Positions 18,009 through 26,396 of a stretch of 64,000 nt of DNA are shown here, in pieces. The position numbers and the translations under genes are program-made. The notes beneath the pieces are model-generated. The model worked only from the letters and a program-made list of their open reading frames with translations, was not told the origin of the DNA and made no database searches. Within the stretch, counting starts at the first letter, position 1; each line of letters starts with the position of its first letter. This DNA comes from Thermotoga maritima MSB8. Lineage in GTDB: Bacteria; Thermotogota; Thermotogae; Thermotogales; Thermotogaceae. The stretch is taken from assembly GCF_000008545.1 (NCBI RefSeq), contig NC_000853.1, positions 448,465 through 512,464 on the forward strand. Reading direction: 5' to 3'.

Positions 18009-19372
18009 CCAAGCCCCGTCATCTTTTTGAGGTTGAGAACCTTCAGTATCTCTTCGACAGGAATGTTTTTCTCCTGGGATAGAATTTCAACGGCTTTCTT
18101 TATGTCCCAATTCGCTTTTTTTATTGCTTCAGAGACCGCTTCGTATCCAAACAACTTTATCAAAGGTGTGAGGTTCGAAACAGACCTTCGAAGGTGTTCC
18201 TCACACCGCTCGTTGTTCGCTTTTATTTTTGAGATGTAGCTGGCGAGTGATCTACAGGCGTTTGTGAGGAGTGTGAGAGATTTCAGTGTGAGGTGAACTA
18301 TCAGAGGAGCGAACTGGTTGAGTTCTAAATTCCCAAGCGCGCAGGCATGGTTCAGGATCATGTCGTGACCGAAAACCATATGACAGATTTGCATTACGTA
18401 CTCGGAAACAACCGGGTTTATTTTTCCTGGCATGATGGAGCTTCCCGCCTGCACAGCTGGAAGAATCAGTTCCCCGATCACGGTGTTTGGTCCGCTTCCC
18501 AGCAGTCTGATGTCGTTTGAAATCTTGTAGAGGTTCACAGCAAGGGATTTCAAAAGACCATGAACCTCGGCAAAAACGTCCCAGTTCTGCGTGGCGTCTA
18601 TGAGGTTTTCTGCTTTAGCAATCTTCACTTTCGTCACTTCTCTCACCTTTTCCACGATCTTGAGGATGTAGTCTTTCGGCGCCCCAACTCCCGTTCCGAT
18701 GGCCGTTCCCCCGATGTTTACACTTCTTATTCTTTCTTCGACTTTGTAGAGCCTCCATCTGTCTCTCGCGAGGGCATCCGCGAAGGCACCGAATTCCTGC
18801 CCTAACATGATGGGCGGTCCATCCATGAGCTGTGTTCTTCCCGGTTTTCTGATGGAGTAGAACTCCTTCTCTTTCTCCTGAATCTTCTCCTGAAGGTTTA
18901 TCACTTCATCTATGAGTCTTCTGAGTTTCACGATGGTGGCGATTTTCGCACTCGTTGGGAAGGTATCGTTTGTGGACTGGTGCAGGTTCACGTGGTCTAT
19001 GGGATCGACCAGGTATTCTCCTTTCTTTCCACCGAGTATTTCCGTAGCCCTGTTTGCGATCACTTCGTTTACGTTCATGTTTATGGAAGTTCCAGCCCCA
19101 CCAGAGAGTGGATCCACAACCACGTGTTTTTTCAGGTCTTCCCATTCGTCACAGGCTTTCACAATGGCGTTTCCTGTTCGTTCGTCCAGATAACCAAGCT
19201 CTGTGTTCAAAAGGGCGCAGGCTTTTTTCACCATGAAATAGGCCCAGATGAAAGTTTCGTCGAGCTTTTCACCCGTGGATGGGAAGTTCATGAGGGCTCT
19301 CTTTGTGTGTATTCCATAGTAGACTTCGCCTTCTATCTCCAGTTTCCCGAGGTAATCGCGTTCCTTTCTCAC
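17996..19372 (-). CDS. aspA: Aspartate ammonia-lyase (fumarase/aspartase superfamily)
   Basis: This 458-residue enzyme converts aspartate to fumarate and ammonia. It has the three conserved regions of the superfamily: [35 protein letters not shown], and the signature loop [12 protein letters not shown] with the catalytic serine. The aspartase call over fumarase rests on overall pattern and on the hydF neighbourhood. The start is GTG 19372, which overlaps the hydF stop (GTGA) and gives the expected N-terminus [14 protein letters not shown]; longer in-frame extensions run through hydF and are not real. Co-expression with hydF suggests a supporting role in [FeFe]-hydrogenase cofactor assembly, for example as a nitrogen source. 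Such pairing recurs in other hydrogen producers, by recall. The 3' end overlaps the kinase gene. Confidence 0.9.
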   Translation of the reverse strand: MRKERDYLGKLEIEGEVYYGIHTKRALMNFPSTGEKLDETFIWAYFMVKKACALLNTELGYLDERTGNAIVKACDEWEDLKKHVVVDPLSGGAGTSINMNVNEVIANRATEILGGKKGEYLVDPIDHVNLHQSTNDTFPTSAKIATIVKLRRLIDEVINLQEKIQEKEKEFYSIRKPGRTQLMDGPPIMLGQEFGAFADALARDRWRLYKVEERIRSVNIGGTAIGTGVGAPKDYILKIVEKVREVTKVKIAKAENLIDATQNWDVFAEVHGLLKSLAVNLYKISNDIRLLGSGPNTVIGELILPAVQAGSSIMPGKINPVVSEYVMQICHMVFGHDMILNHACALGNLELNQFAPLIVHLTLKSLTLLTNACRSLASYISKIKANNERCEEHLRRSVSNLTPLIKLFGYEAVSEAIKKANWDIKKAVEILSQEKNIPVEEILKVLNLKKMTGLGYSL

Positions 19373-20583
19373 ACCTTCACTTCCTCTCTGAAGGGACGTA
19401 TCGCCCGGTCGAGTACTCCATGGAGGTAAGAGATCGTCACACCGTAGTTCGTCATGGGAATACCGAGTCTCTTTGCCATTCTCACCCTTCTCATCATAGC
19501 TGCCCTGTTCAGAACACATCCTCCGCAGTGAATGATGAGTTTGGCACCCTCGATCTCTTCGAGATCCGGGAAATCCTTTCCCGCTATGACTTTGAAGTTC
19601 AACTGGGCTCCCGTGTGGTTCACAAGCCACCTTGGAATCTTTACCCTTCCGATGTCTTCGGTGAGAGGTCTGTGGGTGCAGCCTTCCATGATGACAACAG
19701 TGTCTCCGTCTTCCAGCTCTTCTATCTTTCTCACGCTTTCCACAAAGTAAGCCAGATCTCCTCGATATCGTGACTCCACAATGGAAAAGGTGGTGAGCTC
19801 CACGTCTTCCGGGACATCAGACGCTACTTTCATTACCACCTGAGAGTCTGTGATGACGAGTTTTGGTTTCATCCCTATGTTTTCCATCACGTACCTGAGC
19901 TCTCTTTCCTTCACCACGAGGGCGATGGCTTCTCTGTCGAGGGCTTCCCTGATCGCATGGACCTGAGGCATGATGAGCCTTCCCTTTGGAGCACCGAGAT
20001 CTATGGGAACCACGAGGATCACAAGATCGCCGCCATCTATCAGATCACCGAGGTAAGGAATCTCTTCATCACCCGGAAGAATTTCGGAGATGGTTTTTCC
20101 GATATCGTCGAATCCCTTTTTCTGCAAAGCCGAAACAAGGAGTACTTTCGCTTCGTAACGGCTTTCGTAGAGTCCCTTCAGCTCTTCGGCCTTTTCTCCA
20201 AGAACGTCGATTTTGTTTACGACAACTACGAAGGGAATTTCCATCTCTTTGAAAAGATTGACAACGTCGTCTTCGTACGGTGTCGGTTCGCTGTCTGTTA
20301 CGAGTATTCCACAGTCCGCTCTGTAGAATACTCTCCTTGCTTTCTCCACTCTGAGTCTTCCAAGTTCTCCCACATCATCGAGCCCAGGAGTGTCGACCAG
20401 CGTTACAGGGCCTACGGGGTAAAGCTCCATGGATTTGTAAACGGGATCTGTCGTGGTGCCTGCGTATTCACTCACGATGGACACGTTTTGTCCAACGAGT
20501 GCGTTCATGAAGGATGATTTTCCAACGTTTCTCCTTCCAGCGACAACGATGTATCTCCTGAAACCAGCGTCCGGCAATCTCAC
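19369..20583 (-). CDS. hydF: [FeFe]-hydrogenase maturation GTPase HydF
   Basis: This 404-residue protein is the scaffold on which the [2Fe] subcluster is assembled with HydE and HydG products before transfer to HydA. The GTPase domain shows G1 GRRNVGKS (16-23), G3 DTPGLDD and G4 NKID. A dimerisation domain follows, then the FeS domain with C302-T-H304 and H352-C353-G-G-C356, which are the cluster ligands known in the Thermotoga protein. The start is GTG 20583 with AGGGTGAT five bases upstream; longer reading frames cross the leader terminator. It overlaps aspA and is preceded by a structured leader (20584-20696). hydE and hydG are not in the window. Confidence 0.95.
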
Positions 20584-20696
20584 GATATCACCCTCTATAA
20601 AGAAAAATCCCCTTCGCACGACCGAAGGGGTGAGTTCCCCCTCGGTGTCGGGTGCCCTCCACCTCAGGTGGAACGGTCTTTTTCATGTTAATTTTA
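20584..20696 (-). ncRNA. Structured hydF leader, candidate riboswitch or transcription attenuator
   Basis: After the purE stop codon and a TAAAAT box (20691-20696, minus) comes a GC-rich leader. In order along the RNA: a GACCG strand (20678-20674); a hairpin UCCACC-UGA-GGUGGA (20672-20658); a hairpin ACCGA/GGGG pairing with CCCC/UCGGU (20646-20621); and an intrinsic terminator (20630-20609). The last two share bases 20621-20630 and cannot form together, which is the layout of an on/off transcription switch. A GUUCC/GGAAC pairing (about 20676-20672 with 20637-20633) could close an aptamer. I could not match it to a known riboswitch class. The ligand is unknown; iron-sulfur, SAM, purine or glycine-related signals would all fit the neighbours. 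Confidence 0.65.
20602..20630 (-). terminator. Leader terminator before hydF
   Basis: CCCCTTCG-gtcgtg-CGAAGGGG forms an 8-bp perfect stem on the minus strand (20630-20609), followed by ATTTTTC. It lies about 20 bases before the hydF start codon and after no completed gene other than purE, so it can act both to end purE transcripts and to gate hydF. Confidence 0.85.
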
Positions 20697-20703
20697 TCAC
20701 AAT

Positions 20704-21219
20704 TTACTCTTTCTGGTTCAGATATTCTTTGTAACCAATTTGTTCTAATCTTTGGGCTTTTTCCAGAACTTCCCGTTTCATTCTTTCTTTATACTCTTTT
20801 ACCTTCCTTGCGATCTCCGGATATTTGATTCCCAGAATAGACGCAGCAAGGATTCCCGCGTTCTTCGCGTTGTTTATGGCAACGGTGGCAACGGGCACAC
20901 CCCCTGGCATCTGAACTATGGAGAAAAGAGAATCCAGACCGTTCAGTGTGGATGTTTTCACGGGAACACCTATCACAGGAAGGTGGGTGATGCTTGCCAC
21001 CATTCCTGGAAGGTGAGCCGCTCCCCCCGCTCCCGCAATGATCACTTCTATTCCCCGTTCTTCGGCGTTCTTTGCGTACTCGAACATGCGATCCGGTGTC
21101 CTGTGAGCGGAAACGATCGTAATCTCGTAATCTATTCCGAATTCTTCCAAAATTTCAGCTGCCTGCTTCATTACAGGAAGATCGGAGTCACTTCCCATGA
21201 TGATTCCTACCCTTGGCAC
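20704..21219 (-). CDS. purE: N5-carboxyaminoimidazole ribonucleotide mutase
   Basis: This 171-residue enzyme of purine synthesis rearranges N5-CAIR to CAIR. The class I signature [16 protein letters not shown] (5-20) and SAHRTPDRM with the catalytic His (about 40-48) are present, along with [11 protein letters not shown] and the later [18 protein letters not shown]. The start is GTG 21219, preceded by GGAGGGAG inside the end of purK, with a 13-base overlap. The length is normal. It is co-transcribed with purK, and the hydF leader follows. Confidence 0.97.
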   Translation of the reverse strand: MPRVGIIMGSDSDLPVMKQAAEILEEFGIDYEITIVSAHRTPDRMFEYAKNAEERGIEVIIAGAGGAAHLPGMVASITHLPVIGVPVKTSTLNGLDSLFSIVQMPGGVPVATVAINNAKNAGILAASILGIKYPEIARKVKEYKERMKREVLEKAQRLEQIGYKEYLNQKE

Positions 21220-22349
21220 ATCGCTCCCTCCTCCGAGACGACTTTCAGTATTTTCTTCGCTCTGAGCGCTTTTTCGAGCGCTCTTTCAACGTCTCTATCC
21301 ACCACCGTGAAATGTCCCATTTTTCTGTACGGCCTGGTTTCTTTTTTTCCATAGAAATGAAGCGAAAGACCTTCTATGGCCAGAGCTTCTTCCAATCCAA
21401 TGAGGGCGGGTTTTCCATAATATCCTTCCTCACCGAGGAGATTCACCATCACCGCGGGGATGAGAAGCTCCGTTGATCCGAGAGGCAGGTTCATGATCGC
21501 TCTAATGTGCTGTTCGAACTGGCTCGTCACACACGCTTCGATGGTGTAATGGCCGGAGTTGTGTGGCCGTGGAGCGATCTCGTTGACGAGTATCTCACCC
21601 TGTTTTGTGAGAAACATCTCTATTCCAAAGATACCGACACCTTCTAACGCTTCTACAACACTCGTTGCAATTTCTCTGGCGATCTTCGAGTATTTTTCTT
21701 CTATCCTGGCAGGGGCTATCACTGTATCGCAGATGTTCGCATCTTCGTCGAAGTACATCTCCACCACGGGATAACATGCTATTTCTCCTTTTTCGTTTCT
21801 CGCCACCATGACAGCGAGTTCTTTCTCTATCTCAACGAACTCCTCAAGGTAGGTCTCGCCTTTTATAGCGTTTTCAAGATCTTTTTCGTTTTTTATGATG
21901 AACACCCCTCTGCCGTCGTATCCTCCCTTTCTCGCCTTTTGAACAACAGGGAAACCGAACTCCCTGACGTCGCTTTCCAGATCCTTCACAAGTTTGTATT
22001 CAGGAACTGGGATGCCGTTTTTCTTCAAAAATTCTTTTTGAACGAACTTATCCTGTATGATTTCCAGGGTGTACGGAGAGGGATGTATTTTGTAACCCTC
22101 GTTGTAGAGTTTCTTCAACGTCTGAACGTCGATGTGTTCAAGATCGTAAGTGGTGACATCTGAACCTTTCACCAGATCTTCAATTCTTTCTGAGTCAAAA
22201 AAGCCCGCGACTATCTGTTCGTCCGCCACCTGTCCAGCGGGGCTTCTGGGAGTTGGATCGAGCACTATCACGTAAAAACCCATCTTCTTCGCTTCGAGGG
22301 TCATCATCTTGCCAAGCTGGCCACCGCCGATGATACCGATCTTTTTCAA
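21207..22349 (-). CDS. purK: N5-carboxyaminoimidazole ribonucleotide synthase
   Basis: This 380-residue ATP-grasp enzyme makes N5-CAIR from AIR, bicarbonate and ATP. The N-terminal [15 protein letters not shown] loop (2-16), the ATP-grasp segments ([15 protein letters not shown] and [19 protein letters not shown]) and the length fit PurK. The start is TTG 22349 after GGAGGGAGGAG; an in-frame extension upstream overlaps the end of the omp85 gene and is not supported. The next gene, purE, overlaps its end. Confidence 0.96.
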   Translation of the reverse strand: MKKIGIIGGGQLGKMMTLEAKKMGFYVIVLDPTPRSPAGQVADEQIVAGFFDSERIEDLVKGSDVTTYDLEHIDVQTLKKLYNEGYKIHPSPYTLEIIQDKFVQKEFLKKNGIPVPEYKLVKDLESDVREFGFPVVQKARKGGYDGRGVFIIKNEKDLENAIKGETYLEEFVEIEKELAVMVARNEKGEIACYPVVEMYFDEDANICDTVIAPARIEEKYSKIAREIATSVVEALEGVGIFGIEMFLTKQGEILVNEIAPRPHNSGHYTIEACVTSQFEQHIRAIMNLPLGSTELLIPAVMVNLLGEEGYYGKPALIGLEEALAIEGLSLHFYGKKETRPYRKMGHFTVVDRDVERALEKALRAKKILKVVSEEGAMCQG

Positions 22350-22362
22350 ATCTCCTCCCTCC

Positions 22363-24498
22363 TCACCAGCTTCCCATGAAGAAGTAGAACTGCCAGTCTT
22401 TTTCGTTGAATCTGTAGGCACCGCCAACTTCCACGCTTCCAAGAAGGGGAACGACGAGATCGAGTTTCACTCCTGCTGAGGAGAGAGTGTTCATATTTCC
22501 GTTCTCTTCTATTCCGCCGTAGTCGACGAACAGTCCAGTGACGACGGGTACGTTTTCTTTCTGGAGAATCCAGTTCAGATCGGCTGAGAGTTTGAACATC
22601 TTTTCAGTCTCGAAGTAGTTGTAACCACGTACCGCGTAAGGTCCGGAAACTTCCAAAAGTTCCGTTCCAATTTCGTTGCGGACCATTCCGCCTGTGCCTT
22701 TGAAGCTCCAGAAGAGACTTTCAAAGATCGGATAGTACGCCTCACTGGTCAGAATCCCTTTCCAGTATTTCTGGTCATTCAGTCCGAAGAGACCTGCCCG
22801 CGTCAGATCGAAAGAAAGATAATACCCTTCCGTTGGAAGAATGGCCGAGTTTTTCGTGTTGTACCTGTATTTGAAGAGTGCTGCCAGTGTTCCTTTGCTG
22901 TCTTCAACCAGTTCCTTTTCGTAGAGCGCACCGACTCCAAAGGAGTGTCCCTTGTACGGAAGGGTGGAAACAATCCCTTTCAGGCTGACCGTGTCTGTTC
23001 CGCTAGAGGTAGCATAATTTGTGTATCCTGCTCCAAGTTCGAGATTCATAGGAACATCGAGTTTGATGGGAAGTTTGACCGTTCCCTCAACGCTTCTTTC
23101 GATGAATCCAAGGTTTAAGTCAATCGAGAACGACTCTCCGTATCCGAAGGAGTTCACAGCAGAGAGTTGAACGGTTCCGGAGAATCCCTGCCACCACTCA
23201 CCCTCTTTTGGCATGGTCCAGCCGAGCCCACCGATGAAGTTTCTCGTCTTTTCCGCTTCCTTCAGATCTACAACAACGTCGACTTGAGTTGCGTTCTGAG
23301 AGAGTTGTGGATAGATGTTCACCGAGTCAAAGTACCTGCTGTTCTGAAGGTAGGAATACGTGAGCATGATCTCCTCTTTGTTGAGAGGTTCTCCTTCCTT
23401 TATGGTGATCAGGTTTTCCACCACGTACGGTCTGGTTCTCTTCAGCCCTTCTATTTTGACCGATCGGACGTACTTCTCATAGACATTGAACACGAGCCTG
23501 TCATCTTCCACCCTGGCTTCTACCCAGACGTACGGATAGTTGTTTCTTTCATAGAAATCCACCAGCCTGTTCATGGCAAGAAGAATCTGAGAATTCGTGT
23601 AGGTCTCATCCGTAGAGAGACCGGACGCGCGGAGCAGTTCCTGATCTGTGAAGATCGTGTTTCCATGGAAGAGGATCTCTTTGAATTTTTTCTCTCCTTC
23701 GAATATTCTTCTCTGCACCACGTTGATGACCATGATGACGACGTTTTTCTCTTCGATATCCTTCACCGTCGTCTTCTTGAAGTCCACGGATGTTTCCCGG
23801 GAGAAGAAGGGATAGGAGTTCAAAACGGAGATGAGTTTGTTCACCTCTGAAAGGGTAGGATAGAAGTCCTTTTTACTCATCGTGAAGAATCTGACAAGAG
23901 GAGAGGAAGCGTAGTAATCTCTCAGGGTCTTTATCTTTGCTTTCGACAGGATGGACACGATGTCCAGCCCATCCGTTTCACCGTTGAACACGATGTCCCA
24001 GAGAGCGTACTCTTTTACAACTATTCTGTAAGTCCCGTTCTCGAAACTTCCGTTTATCTCCACAAGGAAGTACCCTGCTTCCTGGTACCTGTTTCTGATC
24101 GCTTCGAACGTTTCTTTCAAAAGGTTCACGTTCAACGGCATGCCTTTCTCGATTTTAACGAGCTCTTCGAGTTCTTTTTTGTCCACCAGACCAGGGCCCT
24201 CTATTTCCAGTTTCCAATCTTTGACAACTGGATTTTCCTCCAGTGAGACGACAAGTCTGTAGCCCACATCAGCTGGTTCCAGAGAGGGTGTTAGAGAGGA
24301 GAAATATCCAAGGTTGAAGACTTTTTTCAGATACTCCTGAATTTCATCGGATGATACCTCTCCGAAGAGTTTTCCGACTTTTTGAACTATGAATTCGGAA
24401 TTGAGTGTGTTCAATCCCTTGAAATCGACTTCTGAGATGTAAATTGCCATCGCGGAAACAGCCAGCAGAACCATCAGAAGAACCAGTTCTTTCTTCAT
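22363..24498 (-). CDS. bamA: Outer membrane assembly factor BamA/Omp85 (POTRA plus barrel)
   Basis: This 711-residue protein inserts beta-barrel proteins into the outer membrane (the toga). A signal peptide spans residues 1-18 (ending AVSAMA). Several POTRA repeats fill about residues 20-400 (for example [19 protein letters not shown] and [21 protein letters not shown]). The C-terminal 16-strand barrel includes the conserved VRGY segment of loop L6 ([11 protein letters not shown]). It ends FFMGSW. ATG 24498 overlaps the thyX stop (ATGA) with GGAGGTA upstream. Its companion toga proteins are encoded at 54350-56840. Confidence 0.93.
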
Positions 24499-25157
24499 AC
24501 CTGTACCTCCTTCAGGATATCTCCTTTATAAGCATACTTAAGAAATGCCTCAAAAGTCCAGGGACACTTCTCTTTGAAAATTCTCGCGATTGCCAGAGCG
24601 TACTGTTGAATTTCCCACTGAGCGTGAGAATCTGCCCTCAGGTTCAAAAAGTTCATGAGACTTCTTGCGTTCACAGTCCAGAAAAACCTCGTGTACAGAT
24701 TCAAAGGGAGCACTATCCTTGCCACTTCTCGAGGAACACCGCTTTCTATCAACTCCAGATACGTTCGATACGCTTTATCGACTATTTCTGAGATCTTCTC
24801 CGTCACCCGTTCGGGAGGGATGGTCGTTTTGTACCCTTCCAGGCGTTCGGGAGAGGGAATGTAGAATTCGTAGGAGAGCTTCGAGTATCTGCCGCTCAGT
24901 TCGTTGTAAGAAGCGATCCTGTGTCTGAACCACTGCCTCGCCACGAATATAGGGGCTTTCACGTGGAAAGTGAAGACAATATGTTCGAAAGGTGTCTCGT
25001 GACCGTGTTTCATGAGATATTCGATGAGATGTCTATCCCTTTCTTCGTCTTTCAAACCCATATCGAAAGAAACGCGGGCAGCCCGTACAGCGGAGAGGTC
25101 GTTTCCCATCACATCCACAAGTTCAACGAATCCTTTGTCCAAGATATCGATCTTCAT
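24495..25157 (-). CDS. thyX: Flavin-dependent thymidylate synthase
   Basis: This 220-residue tetrameric FAD enzyme methylates dUMP using methylene-THF and NAD(P)H. The ThyX motif [15 protein letters not shown] (R78-H79-R80, S88) is intact, as are [15 protein letters not shown] and the C-terminal [15 protein letters not shown] segment. ATG 25157 is preceded by GGGAGGATATCG. The length matches the structurally known T. maritima protein, by recall. It heads a minus-strand unit thyX-bamA-purK-purE. Confidence 0.98.
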
Positions 25158-25247
25158 CGATATCCTCCCTTCCGGAGAGTGCTCGTTGTTGGAGGGTGCC
25201 GGTCTTTTATAACAATACTAACATATAAGCTTAGAGGGCTGAAGTTT

Positions 25248-25400
25248 TCAGCCCTCCTTTTTGGTCATGATCTTGACAATCGTTTTTTCGATCCGTTCTC
25301 GGTCTATCTTATTTCCGTCCTTTAAAATCTTCAGAGCGGCTTTTATCACGAGAATTCTCGGATATTTTACGAGCATTTCCTTGATGGGATCTTTCTTCAT
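25248..25400 (-). CDS. Small hypothetical protein (50 residues)
   Basis: A short, lysine-rich, probably helical protein (MKKDPIKEMLVKYPRILVI..., ending KTIVKIMTKKEG). It has no recognisable domain, cysteines or signal peptide. ATG 25400 has a distant AAGGAG site (12 bases); GTG 25409 is an alternative. Longer reading frames to the right cross a tRNA gene and are not real. It sits between the divergent tRNA promoter and thyX, and its stop codon lies in a hairpin (GAGGGCTGA...TCAGCCCTC, 25248-25270) that may end its transcript. Expression is likely but its function is unknown. Confidence 0.55.
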   Translation of the reverse strand: MKKDPIKEMLVKYPRILVIKAALKILKDGNKIDRERIEKTIVKIMTKKEG

Positions 25401-25414
25401 GCTGATCACACTCC

Positions 25415-25443
25415 TTGACAACGGGGTTTTGTTAGAATATAAT
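25415..25443 (+). promoter_or_regulatory. Consensus promoter of the first CAU tRNA
   Basis: TTGACA (25415-25420), a 17-base spacer and TATAAT (25438-25443) form a perfect sigma-70-type promoter 13 bases before the tRNA. Confidence 0.95.
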
Positions 25444-25456
25444 CTGATAGCGGTGT

Positions 25457-25532
25457 GGGCTCGTAGCTCAGTTGGCAGAGCGCCCGGCTCATAACCGGGT
25501 GGTCGGGGGTTCGAATCCTCCCGAGCCCACCA
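25457..25532 (+). tRNA. tRNA with CAT anticodon (probable tRNA-Ile2, else tRNA-Met)
   Basis: A complete 76-base cloverleaf with acceptor GGGCTCG/CGAGCCC, anticodon loop CTCATAA, T-loop TTCGAAT and encoded CCA. G1-C72 rules out the initiator. The CTCATAA loop and GGCTCATAACC stem resemble lysidine-modified tRNA-Ile2 of Firmicutes more than elongator Met. The identity is inferred and not certain. Confidence 0.9.
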
Positions 25533-25539
25533 GTTCCTG

Positions 25540-25568
25540 AAGGAGAGCACGGCTCTCCTTATTATTTT
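25540..25568 (+). terminator. Terminator after the first CAU tRNA
   Basis: AAGGAGAGC-acg-GCTCTCCTT is a perfect 9-bp hairpin followed by ATTATTTT. It separates this tRNA from the next promoter. Confidence 0.85.
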
Positions 25569-25594
25569 AACACATCGTTCAAAGATGTTCGAGG

Positions 25595-25623
25595 TTGACA
25601 AAGAAAAGCTCTGATAGTAAAAT
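25595..25623 (+). promoter_or_regulatory. Promoter of the tRNA-rpmG-secE-nusG-rplKA operon
   Basis: TTGACA (25595-25600), a 17-base spacer and TAAAAT (25618-25623), 15 bases before the next tRNA. Confidence 0.9.
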
Positions 25624-25638
25624 TAATGAACGGTCTTG

Positions 25639-25711
25639 GGCGGCGTAGCTCAGCGGCGAGAGCGGGTGATTCATAATCACCGTGTCGTGGGTTCGAGTCC
25701 CACCGCCGCCA
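25639..25711 (+). tRNA. tRNA-Met (CAT), elongator type
   Basis: The acceptor GGCGGCG/CGCCGCC, loop TTCATAA and T-loop TTCGAGT make a full cloverleaf with discriminator A73. The 3' CCA is not encoded (ATAG follows), unlike the other tRNAs here, so CCA must be added enzymatically. The body resembles Firmicutes elongator tRNA-Met. Confidence 0.9.
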
Positions 25712-25734
25712 TAGGTCATCGGAAAGGAAATAGG

Positions 25735-25810
25735 GCCAGCGTAGCTCAACCGGTAGAGCGACTGATTTGTAATCAGTAGGTTGTGGGTTCGAGTCCCACC
25801 GCTGGCTCCA
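25735..25810 (+). tRNA. tRNA-Thr (TGT)
   Basis: Acceptor GCCAGCG/CGCTGGC, anticodon loop TTTGTAA with TGT, T-loop TTCGAGT, encoded CCA. It lies 23 bases after the preceding tRNA in the same operon. Confidence 0.96.
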
Positions 25811-25819
25811 AAAGTATGT

Positions 25820-25906
25820 GGTGGGGTGCCCGAGTGGCCAAAGGGGGCGGACTGTAAATCCGCTGGCAGAATGCCTTCGGAGGTTCAAATCCTCCCCCCA
25901 CCACCA
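25820..25906 (+). tRNA. tRNA-Tyr (GTA)
   Basis: A class II tRNA with a long variable arm (about 25866-25878), acceptor GGTGGGG/CCCCACC, anticodon loop CTGTAAA with GTA, and encoded CCA. Confidence 0.96.
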
Positions 25907-25931
25907 GATTTTTTGAGAAAGGGTGGAAGAT

Positions 25932-26081
25932 ATGCGAGTGAAAGTGGCTCTGAAATGTTCTCAGTGCGGTAACAAGAACTACTACACCACAAGGAACAAG
26001 GACAAAAGAGCAAAGCTCGAACTGAGAAAGTACTGCCCAAAGTGCAACGCCCACACGATTCATACCGAAACGAAAGCGTAA
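25932..26081 (+). CDS. rpmG: 50S ribosomal protein L33
   Basis: A 49-residue protein starting at ATG 25932. The zinc-ribbon form of L33 is shown by CSQCG (residues 9-13) and CPKC (residues 36-39), with the YYTTRNKDKRAKLELRKYC core. It lies between tRNA-Tyr and tRNA-Trp, the standard bacterial order before secE-nusG. Confidence 0.97.
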   Translation: MRVKVALKCSQCGNKNYYTTRNKDKRAKLELRKYCPKCNAHTIHTETKA

Positions 26082-26085
26082 TCGC

Positions 26086-26161
26086 AGGGCCGTAGCTCAA
26101 CTGGTAGAGCGCCGGTCTCCAAAACCGGTGGTTGCGGGTTCGAGTCCTGCCGGCCCTGCCA
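26086..26161 (+). tRNA. tRNA-Trp (CCA)
   Basis: Acceptor AGGGCCG/CGGCCCT, anticodon loop CTCCAAA with CCA, T-loop TTCGAGT, discriminator G and encoded CCA. It begins four bases after the rpmG stop codon. Confidence 0.96.
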
Positions 26162-26187
26162 TTTTTTGATCTGAGGGGGCATCGAGA

Positions 26188-26385
26188 ATGGAGAAACTCC
26201 GAAAGTTCTTCAGGGAAGTCATCGCCGAAGCAAAGAAAATTTCCTGGCCCTCCCGAAAGGAGTTGCTCACTTCTTTTGGTGTTGTTCTCGTGATACTCGC
26301 TGTTACAAGTGTTTATTTTTTTGTGCTTGATTTCATCTTCTCGGGAGTTGTGAGTGCGATTTTCAAAGCGCTGGGAATAGGATAA
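26188..26385 (+). CDS. secE: Preprotein translocase subunit SecE
   Basis: This 65-residue single-span subunit clamps the SecY channel. The amphipathic helix motif AEAKKISWPSRKEL (residues 13-26) is followed by one membrane helix (about 28-52). This is the short form usual outside enterobacteria. ATG 26188 has GAGGGGGC upstream. nusG follows after 11 bases. Confidence 0.96.
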   Translation: MEKLRKFFREVIAEAKKISWPSRKELLTSFGVVLVILAVTSVYFFVLDFIFSGVVSAIFKALGIG

Positions 26386-26396
26386 GGTGATAGGTG

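Noticed and set aside
19373-19630. N-terminal extension of aspA by 86 residues.
   Set aside because: It is the hydF coding region in another frame. The coupled GTG at 19372 fits the family length.
20609-20690. SAM-I (S-box) or glycine riboswitch identity for the hydF leader, from GAGGUGGAGGG and CACCGAGGGGGAA stretches.
   Set aside because: The rest of the SAM-I core and the glycine aptamer length and P3 loops are missing. The matches are short and GC-rich, so I left the class open.
25248-25275. Plus-strand terminator (GAGGGCTGAAG...CTTCAGCCCTC followed by T-run).
   Set aside because: No plus-strand gene precedes it. It more likely ends the minus-strand small gene or is incidental, so I did not list it as a plus-strand terminator.
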